A program made the position numbers and the translations under genes. This document shows positions 1-7,900 of a DNA stretch of 64,000 nucleotides, one piece after another. The notes beneath the pieces were generated by a model. The model was not told the origin of the DNA and ran no database searches. It saw only the letters and a program-made list of their open reading frames with translations. Source of the stretch: BJHQ01 sp964654285 (GTDB lineage: Bacteria; Planctomycetota; UBA11346); assembly GCA_964654285.1 (NCBI GenBank), contig CAZZJC010000021.1, positions 1 through 64,000 on the forward strand. The letters are read 5' to 3'. How positions within the stretch are numbered: position 1 is the stretch's first letter; each line of letters begins with the position of its first letter.

Positions 1-29
1 CAAGGGGGCGGGAAAGGCTATTATTAAAG

Positions 30-133
30 ACTCTTCAGGTACATGACACTAGACGCAAGGCGGGAGGAAGGAGTGTGGCAGCGCCACCTGACTGACGACC
101 GACGCAGCAGGTGGCGCGCTCGTGCGAATTGAA
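30..133 (+). repeat. Family 2 repeat, copy A (degenerate)
   Basis: The 60-base core (about 55-114) runs from GCAAGGCGGGAGG through GGCAGCGCCA to GACGACCGACGCAGCAGG and matches copy C (35.9 kb, minus strand) at about 51 of 60 positions by eye. The right arm ends 11 bases beyond the stop codon of the minus-strand gene at 145-648. Unlike copies B and C, the outer arms pair poorly here, so this copy looks decayed. The core strand is antisense to the neighbouring gene, the same relation as in the other copies. Confidence 0.7.
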
Positions 134-144
134 GGTCCAACCGC

Positions 145-648
145 CTATTTCGCAGCGGCGGCCTTCGCCTCGGCAGGCTTGCCTTCGTCCTTCTTGGCTT
201 CCTTGGCATCAGCCGGCTGGGCCAGCTTGGCCGGGGCCTTCCACAGCGCCGGGGCCTTGCAGACGGCGCAGGGTTCCAGGCCGTCCTTCACCGCGGCTTC
301 CAGGGTGGTCTGCTTCTTGGCGAATTTGCAGTTGTAGAGGTGGTACTTCTTGCCCGATTCGGTGGCGAAGACCACGATGGTGGCGGGATCGTAGACCGGC
401 GGCTTGCAGGTGGCGCAGGGGGTGTCCTCGTCGGCCATGGCCTTGGCGTAGGTGACCTCGACCTTGGCGCTCTTGCAGTCCTTGGTGTGGTACTTGCTGC
501 CCTTCTCGGTGCTCCAGACCATGGCGATGGTCGGGTCGAGGATCTTGCCGGCGTTGGGATCCTTGGCCTCGGCGGCAGCGTCGCCGGCCCAGGTGGCCGA
601 CAGCGCTGTGACGAAGAGGGAAAGGGCAAAGGTGGAGAGGTGGCGCAT
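145..648 (-). CDS. Secreted small protein with two HxxxC...CxxC motifs
   Basis: A 167-residue protein with a clear N-terminal signal peptide (MRHLSTFALSLFVTALSATWA) and two copies of one module: about residues 41-85 and 87-130. Each reads KYHxxxCKxAK, then about 20 residues, then PCxxCK, so each offers one His and three Cys for metal. This pattern is known from small Ada-like zinc-binding modules often attached to nucleases, but no nuclease is attached here. The tail is rich in Ala, Lys and Glu. The start at 648 follows AAGGAA at good spacing; in-frame ATGs further upstream lack this. The role is unknown; a periplasmic metal- or redox-active protein is inferred. It lies downstream of argG on the same strand with 97 bases between. 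Confidence 0.75.
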   Translation of the reverse strand: MRHLSTFALSLFVTALSATWAGDAAAEAKDPNAGKILDPTIAMVWSTEKGSKYHTKDCKSAKVEVTYAKAMADEDTPCATCKPPVYDPATIVVFATESGKKYHLYNCKFAKKQTTLEAAVKDGLEPCAVCKAPALWKAPAKLAQPADAKEAKKDEGKPAEAKAAAAK

Positions 649-745
649 GGATTTCCTTGGGGTGAAGGACGCAATCTGACGAAGATCGGCGAAAAAGCAA
701 GAATATCGGACAAATCGGTCGAGCTGCCCGCGCCGATTCCGTGGA

Positions 746-1981
746 TTATTTCGCCAGCCGGGCTGCGCGGCGCGCGGCGACGCGCAACGGCAGCGCCTGG
801 AGGCGGATGAAGCCGGTGGCGTCGGCCTGGTCGTAGGCGCCGCCGTCGGCCTCCATCGAGGCGATCGCGGCGTCGTAGAGCGAATGCGCGCTCTCGCGAC
901 CGGCGACGATGACGTTGCCACGGTAGAGTTCGAGATTCACCCGGCCGGTGACATGGCGCTGGCTGGATACGAGGAAGGCGTCGAGCGCCTCCTTCTCTTC
1001 GCAGTACCAGAAGCCGAAGTAGGCGAGTTGGGCCCAGCGCACCGCGAGGGTGTTCTTGGTGTGGAGCAGGTCGCGGCCGACGGTCAGCGCCTCCAGATCC
1101 TGGTGCGCGGCGAGCAGGATGGTGCCGCCCGGGGTCTCGTAGACACCGCGGCTCTTCATGCCGACGAAACGCGATTCGACCATGTCGATGCGGCCGATGC
1201 CGTGCTTGCCGCCGATCCGGTTGAGTTCGTCCAGCAGTTCGTGCGGCTTGAGCTTCTTCCCGTTCACCGCGACCGGCACGCCCTCGACGAAGTCGACGCT
1301 CAGCTTCTCGCGCTTGGCCTTCACCTGGTCGAGCGGCAGGGTCTTCTGGAACATGCGGTCGAGCGGACGCGCGGCCGGATCCTCGAGCATGCCGGCCTCG
1401 AAGGAGATGTGCAGCAGGTTGTCATCCGACGACCACGGATCCTTCTTGGTCGCCTTGACCGGGATGCCCCACTTCGCCGCGTATTCGATCGCCTCGGCGC
1501 GGCCCTTGATCACGGTGTTGAAGCTGGGGTCGCGCCAGGGCGCGATGATCTTCACCCCGGGCAGCAGGGCGTAGGCGGTCAGCTCGAAGCGGACCTGGTC
1601 GTTGCCTTTGCCGGTCGCACCGTGGGCGATGTACTGCGCCTTCTCCTTCTTGGCGATGTCGACCATGTGCTTGGCGATGACCGGCCGGGCGAGCGAGGTG
1701 CCGAGCAGGTAGCGGCCTTCGTACTTGGCGTTCCAGGCGATCGCCGGGAAGACGAAGTCCCGCACGAACTCCTCCTTCACGTCGCGGATGTAGCACTTCG
1801 TGCCGCCCGAATTCAGCGCCTTCGCCTCCAGATCCTTGTATTTCTCCTCCTGCCCGACGTTGGCGCAGAAGCAGATCACGTCGTAGCCCTTCTGCTCCAG
1901 CCAGCGCACGATCACCGAGGTGTCGAGGCCACCGGAATAGGCGAGGACGACTTTCTCACGTTTGCTGGCGGGGGACGGCAT
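746..1981 (-). CDS. argG: Argininosuccinate synthase
   Basis: Joins citrulline and aspartate with ATP to form argininosuccinate, the penultimate step of arginine synthesis, in the cytoplasm. The 411-residue protein opens with the ATP pyrophosphatase P-loop (AYSGGLDTSV) and carries the family signatures GATGKGNDQVRFE, the APWRDP segment and YETPGGTILL. Length is normal for the family. The start at 1981 is preceded by AAGGAG seven bases upstream, so the in-frame extension to 2110 is rejected. It is divergent from the GH10-like gene, with 152 bases between the starts. No other arginine genes lie nearby. Confidence 0.96.
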   Translation of the reverse strand: MPSPASKREKVVLAYSGGLDTSVIVRWLEQKGYDVICFCANVGQEEKYKDLEAKALNSGGTKCYIRDVKEEFVRDFVFPAIAWNAKYEGRYLLGTSLARPVIAKHMVDIAKKEKAQYIAHGATGKGNDQVRFELTAYALLPGVKIIAPWRDPSFNTVIKGRAEAIEYAAKWGIPVKATKKDPWSSDDNLLHISFEAGMLEDPAARPLDRMFQKTLPLDQVKAKREKLSVDFVEGVPVAVNGKKLKPHELLDELNRIGGKHGIGRIDMVESRFVGMKSRGVYETPGGTILLAAHQDLEALTVGRDLLHTKNTLAVRWAQLAYFGFWYCEEKEALDAFLVSSQRHVTGRVNLELYRGNVIVAGRESAHSLYDAAIASMEADGGAYDQADATGFIRLQALPLRVAARRAARLAK

Positions 1982-2133
1982 GGGGCGCTCCTTGGAGGCG
2001 CGGAAGCTAGGGGTGACCCCGGGATTTTCCAGGGCCGTGGTCGGCAAGATCGCGACCTCGGGGGAGCGGGACGGGATCCGGCTCCACCTGCCGGAACAGA
2101 TGGCATTCATGGCCTCGGACCTATGGTTCGGCC

Positions 2134-3888
2134 GTGCAGCGGAACCCGGGCCTGTACGTCCTCCTGCTCCTGGCCGGCCTCTGCCGGGCCGCGGAGCCGG
2201 CCGTCGTCGGCGAGTCGCTGCTCGCGCCCGATCCGCTGGCGGCGGACCCGGCTCCGGGGTTCTCCTCGGCCAGGGTCCAGCGCCTGGAGCGCGAGGACGC
2301 GCCCGGCCGGCGGCTGCTGCGCATCGAGGTGCCCAGGCCCGGTTCGCAGCCCTGGCAGGAGCAGATCCACGTCCGCGCGACGGGACCGGTCAGCAAGGGC
2401 CAGGTCTGCCTCCTGCGTTTCTCGATCCGCGCCGATGACGATCGCGCCCGCGTCCTGCTCTACGTCCAGCGGGCCGAACATCCCTGGACCAAGGACCTCT
2501 TCCGCTGGGTGGCCGCCGACCGCACCTGGCGGCGCTATGAGCTGCCACTGCAGGTGAGCGAGGACCGGCCTGCCGGCATGAGCATGATCGGTTTAGGCTG
2601 TGCCGCGCGGGCGCAGACGATCGAACTGGCGGACGTGTCGCTGCTGGCCTGCCCACCTGGCACGCCGATCGCCAGCCTGCCGGCGACGCCCAACACCTAT
2701 GCCGGGCGCGAGGCGGACGCGCCTTGGCGCAGCGCCGCCCTGGCGCGCATCAACGAGGTGCGCACGACCACCCTGACCGTACGGGTGCGCGACGCCCGCG
2801 GTGCGCCGGTGCAGCGCGCGCAGGTGCGGGTGCGCCAGTCCGCTCATGCCTTCGCCTTCGGCACCGCGGTGCCGGCCTGGGCGGTGCTCGGACGGGCAGC
2901 CGATCATGAACGCTTCCGCCAGGTACTGCTCAGGCATTTCAACCAGGCGACCCTCGAACAGGAGTTGGCCTGGGGCCGCTACCAGACCCAGGCCGATACC
3001 GCCCACGCCGCCGTGGCGTGGTTGACGGCGCACCAGCTGCCGGTGCGCGGCCATTGCCTGATCCTGCCGTCGCTCGAACCCGGGGTCGATGTGCCGGCAG
3101 AGATCCTGGCGCTCAGCCGCAAACCGGCAGAACTGCGCCGCCGCTGCGCCGAACGCGTGGTCGCGGCCACCGCCGCCCTGCGCGGGCAGGTCGCCCAGTG
3201 GGACGTGGTCGCCGATCCACTGCTCTACCGCGACCTGCTCGCCCTCATCGGCGAGGACGCGGCGGTGGACTGGTTCCGCCTCGCCCGCGCCGCCGATCCC
3301 GCCGCCAAGCTGTTCCTGAGCAACCGTCTCTGGCCCGGCACCGGCGATGAGGCCCTGGCCGACGCGCTGGCCGACCGGGCGCGCGGCCTGGTCGAGGCCG
3401 GCGCCCCGGTCGATGGCATCGGCCTGGATTGGCGCTGGCACGGCCTCTTCCCCGATCCCGTCGCGGTGCAGAACACGCTCGACCGGTTGACGCGGTCGAA
3501 ACTGCCCCTCGCCATCACCGCGCTCGGGATCGACGCCTGCGGTGACGATCAGCTGCAAGCCGACGTGCTGCGCGACCTGCTCATCGTCGCCTTCGCCAAC
3601 CGTTCGGTGCGCGGGATCTCGCTCGACGGGTTCTGGGCCGGGGCGCTGTGGGCGCCGAACAACGGCCTCTGGCGCAGGGATTGGCAGGAGAAACCCGCGC
3701 TGCGCGTCTGGCGCGACTGGGTGGAGGGGCGCTGGTGGACCGATCTCAACGCTGAGACCGACGCCGACGGCGCCTGCACCTTCCGCGTCTTCAAGGGCCG
3801 CCATGCCGTCGAAGCCGTCCTGCCCGAGATCACGCATCGTCGCGAGGCCGCCCTCGAAGCCCCTGCCGTCATGGAGCTGCGCCCATGA
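2134..3888 (+). CDS. GH10-like secreted protein, catalytic glutamates missing
   Basis: A 584-residue protein with a signal peptide (LYVLLLLAGLCRA), a carbohydrate-binding-like beta domain (about 30-180), the VRVRDARGAPVQRAQV strand region that precedes the barrel in many PVC GH10 proteins, and a GH10-type barrel (about 240-560). GH10 xylanases need an acid/base Glu in an NE motif and a nucleophile Glu in a TE(F/L)D motif. Here the first reads DVVADP (Ala360-Asp361) and the second ITALGID (Ala463), so both look lost and the protein is probably a binding or regulatory pseudoenzyme. It starts with GTG and lacks a strong ribosome site. It overlaps the next lipoprotein gene by four bases (ATGA), so the two are likely co-translated. 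Confidence 0.75.
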   Translation: MQRNPGLYVLLLLAGLCRAAEPAVVGESLLAPDPLAADPAPGFSSARVQRLEREDAPGRRLLRIEVPRPGSQPWQEQIHVRATGPVSKGQVCLLRFSIRADDDRARVLLYVQRAEHPWTKDLFRWVAADRTWRRYELPLQVSEDRPAGMSMIGLGCAARAQTIELADVSLLACPPGTPIASLPATPNTYAGREADAPWRSAALARINEVRTTTLTVRVRDARGAPVQRAQVRVRQSAHAFAFGTAVPAWAVLGRAADHERFRQVLLRHFNQATLEQELAWGRYQTQADTAHAAVAWLTAHQLPVRGHCLILPSLEPGVDVPAEILALSRKPAELRRRCAERVVAATAALRGQVAQWDVVADPLLYRDLLALIGEDAAVDWFRLARAADPAAKLFLSNRLWPGTGDEALADALADRARGLVEAGAPVDGIGLDWRWHGLFPDPVAVQNTLDRLTRSKLPLAITALGIDACGDDQLQADVLRDLLIVAFANRSVRGISLDGFWAGALWAPNNGLWRRDWQEKPALRVWRDWVEGRWWTDLNAETDADGACTFRVFKGRHAVEAVLPEITHRREAALEAPAVMELRP

Positions 3889-4682
3889 GAACCATCACCG
3901 TCCTGTCCCTGCTCACCGGATTGTTCCTCGCCGGCTGCGGCACCATGCGCGGCCTGCCCAGCCACGGCGGCGGCAAGCGCTTCGACGAGGAGCAGCGTGC
4001 GGTGTCCTCCGCCGTGCGCCGCACCATCGCGCAGATGAAGCTGGACGAGCTGCAGGGCCGCAGCGTGCGCCTCATCGTCGAGAACATCGCCCACAGCGGC
4101 GGCGGCTCGATCCAGTGGCCGGGCCCGGAGTCGATGTCGGTCAATGTCGGCCAGTCCCGGAACGGCAACTCAAGCGAGGTGAACAACGGGATCACGACCA
4201 ACAGCGGCAGCGGCAACTCGGTCGGAGGGAACCTGAACTACCGGCTGAGCCCCGGCTACTTCCCCAGCGCCTTCGGCACCGACAGCGACGTCGCCTACCT
4301 GCGCGCGGTGGTGCTCCTGCGCCTCGCGCACCAGGGCCTGCGCATCGCCACCGAACGCGGCGACGCCACCCTGGTGGTGCTGGTCGATGTCATCGGCACC
4401 GACCTCAGCCGCACCGACTGGCTGCTCTGGCGCCACGACGACCTGTCCGCCAGCGTCGAGCTGACCTACTACGCGGTCCGCACCGACGACCAGCATCTGC
4501 TCATCCCCGCCCGCCGCTGCGGCGCCCGCGCCGCCTACCGCCTCACCGGCAGCATCCTGCTGTCCGGCCTCGAGCGCGAACGCAACCTGACACCCCTGCC
4601 CTCCACCGATCTCGCGGTCGAGACCTGGCCCGTCCTGCCGGCCGAGGTCCCGGTCGTGCCGCCACCGCGCGAAGCGCGGTAG
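3885..4682 (+). CDS. Lipoprotein of unknown function
   Basis: A 265-residue protein with a typical lipoprotein signal: MRTITVLSLLTGLFLAGC, cleavage before Cys18. After a charged helix (about 30-75) there is a low-complexity Asn/Ser/Gly stretch (about 92-112, including NGNSSEVNNG), then a compact domain that begins around AYLRAVVLLRLAHQGL and contains VVLVDVIGTDLSRTDW. I recognise no family. The start codon overlaps the stop of the GH10-like gene, so the pair probably acts together at the envelope, for instance in glycan binding; that is inference. Confidence 0.7.
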   Translation: MRTITVLSLLTGLFLAGCGTMRGLPSHGGGKRFDEEQRAVSSAVRRTIAQMKLDELQGRSVRLIVENIAHSGGGSIQWPGPESMSVNVGQSRNGNSSEVNNGITTNSGSGNSVGGNLNYRLSPGYFPSAFGTDSDVAYLRAVVLLRLAHQGLRIATERGDATLVVLVDVIGTDLSRTDWLLWRHDDLSASVELTYYAVRTDDQHLLIPARRCGARAAYRLTGSILLSGLERERNLTPLPSTDLAVETWPVLPAEVPVVPPPREAR

Positions 4683-4907
4683 TCGATGTGCTGGCGTCGG
4701 CGATGCTTGGCAAACTGGGCTGTGATCCACGTTCAGGGGATTGCTTTGTGTTCGTTGGTCGGCCGCATGGTGCCGAGGAACTCTTGAGGAGAGCTTTCCG
4801 ATCCTGATATCCCTGCAGAGATGTTGCCCGGCTTCCGGATGGCGGACAGGAGTCCTCATTTCCTGAAATCCCGCTGGACGATCGATCTCAGCGACGGTGG
4901 GGATGGC
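4683..4907. other. Intergenic region between convergent genes
   Basis: Lies between the lipoprotein stop and the subtilase stop. It holds no convincing gene. Its only recognisable content is a 30-base segment at 4833-4862 shared with 18652-18681. I see no clear terminator hairpin with a T run. Confidence 0.5.
4833..4862 (+). repeat. 30-base short repeat, copy 1
   Basis: TTCCGGATGGCGGACAGGAG followed by TCCTCATTTC matches 18652-18681 at 27 of 30 positions. All three differences are transitions. Both copies lie downstream of a plus-strand gene in non-coding DNA. The copy at 18.65 kb forms a GGATTCC/GGAATCC stem; this copy does so only weakly. Confidence 0.55.
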
Positions 4908-7900
4908 CTACCCGTTCCGGCAACGGCCCAGCACGGCCAGGAACAGCGCCATTCCCAGCATGGCGAGGCCGCCTCCCAGACCACATCCGCCAGCGCCGCC
5001 GGCTCCGAAGGCATTGCCTTCCTCAGCTGAGGAAGTCGCCGCTGAAACAGACAGCGTTGCTGGATTCGACAACGCCCGTCCCACGTCATTGCTGGCAATG
5101 GCGCGGAATTTCGCCCCATGATCCTTGGCTTCGGTGGGGGAGGTGCCATACACCGGCCCCGTTGCACCACGAATATCAGCCCAACTGACCCCGCCATCAT
5201 CTGAACGTTGCCAGGTGATGCCCGGGATCGGATCTCCGGTTGCTTTCACCGAGAATGTCGCCGTCTTCCCCAATGTGACCGCCTGATCCTCGGGCATGCT
5301 TGTCATTGCGGGTGCGGTCCCAGTCGGCTTCACGGTCAAAGTCGCAGCATTCGTCATGGTGATTCCGATGCTATTCGAAACGACCACCCGGAACAACGCA
5401 CCATTATCCATGATGGATGCCGCGTTTGTGGTGAAGCTCGATGCCGTTGCACCGCTTATCGTGGTCCAGGTCTTGCCAGCATCGTTCGAACGCTGCCATT
5501 GGAAGGTCATTGCAGACGCGCTCGTCGCAGAGCATGAGAACATCGCCGGCTTTCCGACAGTAACCTCGTAATTCGCTGGATGTGAGGTGATCGCTGGGAT
5601 CTCCCCGGGACTCGTTACAGCCAGGACCGCATCATCCGAGACCACACTGCCCGCACGGTTGCTGGCAACCACGCGGAATCTGGCGTTGTGGTCGCCGATG
5701 ACGGTTGCGGCGGTGATGTACGTCGCCGCGGTCGCACCGCTGATGGCCGTCCACGTTTTGCCAGCATCGTTCGAACGCGACCACTGGAAGGTCGGCGCCG
5801 GCGTGCCGCTGGCCGCTGCGGTGAAGGTCGCGGTCTGGCCGACCGTGACCGACGCGTTGGCGGGTTGAGTGCTGATCGCCGGTGCCACCGTGGGGATGGT
5901 GGCCGTCAGGACGGCTACGTTCGATGTCGCGCTGCCTGCACTGTTGCTGGCGACCACGCGGAATCGGGCGTTGTGGTCGCCAATGACCGTTGCCGGGGTG
6001 ATGTACGTCGCTGCCGTGGCACCGGCGATCGCGGTCCAGGTGCCTCCGTCATCGTTCGAACGCGACCACTGGAAGGTGGGCGCCGGCGTGCCGCTGGCCG
6101 CTGCGGTGAAGGTCGCAGTCTGGCCGACCGTGACCGATGCGTTGGCGGGTTGAGTGCTGATCGCCGGTGCCACCGTGGGGACGGTGACGGTCAGGACAGC
6201 CGCATTCGACGTGGCATTGCCGGCGCTGTTGCTGGCGACGACGCGGAATTGGGCGTTGTTGTCACCGATGACCATCGCGGCGGTGGTGTACGTCGCCGCG
6301 GTCGCACCGCTGATGGCCGTCCACGTTTTGCCAGCATCGTTCGAACGCGACCACTGGAAGGTCGGCGCCGGCGTGCCGCTGGCCGCTGCGGTGAAGGTCG
6401 CAGTCTGGCCGACCGTGACCGATGCGTTGGCGGGTTGAGTGCTGATCGCCGGTGCCACCGTGGGGACGGTGACGGTCAGGACAGCCGCATTCGACGTGGC
6501 ATTGCCGGCGCTGTTGCTGGCGACGACGCGGAATTGGGCGTTGTTGTCACCGATGACCATCGCGGCGGTGGTATACGTCGCCGCGGTCGCACCGCTGATG
6601 GCCGTCCACGTTTTGCCTCCATCGTTCGAACGCGACCACTGGAAGGTGGGCGCCGGCGTGCCGCTGGCCGCTGCGGTGAAGGTCGCGGTCTGGCCGACCG
6701 TGACCGACGCGTTGGCGGGTTGAGTGCTGATCGCCGGTGCCACCGTGGGGATGGTGACCGTCAGGACAGCCGCATTCGACGTGGCATTGCCGGCGCTGTT
6801 GCTGGCGACGACGCGGAATTGGGCGTTGTTGTCACCGATGACCATCGCGGCGGTGGTGTACGTCGCCGCGGTCGCACCGCTGATGGCCGTCCACGTTTTG
6901 CCAGCATCGTTCGAACGCGACCACTGGAAGGTGGGTGCAGGCGTGCCACTGGCCGCTGCGGTGAAGGTCGCGGTCTGACCGACCGTGACCGACGCGTTGG
7001 CGGGTTGAGTGCCGATCGCCGGTGCCACCGTGGGGACGGTGACGGTCAGGACAGCCGCTTTCGAGGTCGCACTGCCGGCGCTGTTGCTGACCACGACGCG
7101 GAATTGGGCGTTATGGTCGCCGATGACCGTCGCCGGGGTAGTGTACGTCGCTGCCCTGGCACCGACGATCGCGGTCCAGGTGCCTCCGCCATCATTCGAA
7201 CGCGACCACTGGAAGGTGGGCACCGGCGTCCCACTGGCCGCAACCGTGAAGGTTGCGGTCTGGCCAACCGTGACCGAAAGGTTGGCGGGCTGAGTGATGA
7301 TCGCCGGAGCCGCGATGTTGTTCCCCCCCTGGCTGAGTCCGGTTACGGCAAGCGAGTAATCCTGATTGCCGTATCTCAGCGACCCCTTGTGGCTGACCGT
7401 CAGCGTGTAATTCCCCTGCATCGGCGCACTGATCAGAACCTGTTCCACGTTATCGGTCGTATTGTCACCAGGAACAGCCTTGCAGTAGATTCCACCCCAA
7501 TCCGTGTTCAGCGAACCCCGATCGAAGGGCGGATAGAAATCGCTGCCTACGACAAATGGCATGACGAAGGGACGATAGACGCTGCCATCTGGGCCGATGA
7601 GTCGCAGGTCCAGATCATTCACCAGCGCCCCGGTGCGCGTGGTAATGGGCAAGCGAACGGAGGAAGCGGGTGCAGGATCAAGCCAGGCCAGGGTCACCCG
7701 GATCGGATTTGCTCCATCGCAGGTATAGCTTCGAGTGGAAACGGTTCCCTGAGCCAGGTTGGATTCCACGATGACCCCGGATGATGGCTGGTCAGCCTGG
7801 CGTTTCACGATGCTGCCCGCAGCCAGGACATTCACGTAACCCCAGCCGAAATTATAGTCCGGACCGGATACCCCCATGTCGTCCGCCGTGTTGATCAATA

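Noticed and set aside
884..2557. Long plus-strand ORF over argG
   Set aside because: It is antisense to a certain argG and shows no family signature; long antisense frames are expected at this GC content.
5584..7308. CRISPR-like regular repeats
   Set aside because: Units are 285 bases, contiguous and coding; there are no short repeats with unique spacers and no cas genes.
5688..7784. 698-codon plus-strand ORF over the Ig repeats
   Set aside because: It repeats with the same 285-base period because it is the antisense of the array; its protein is arginine-rich with no recognisable fold.
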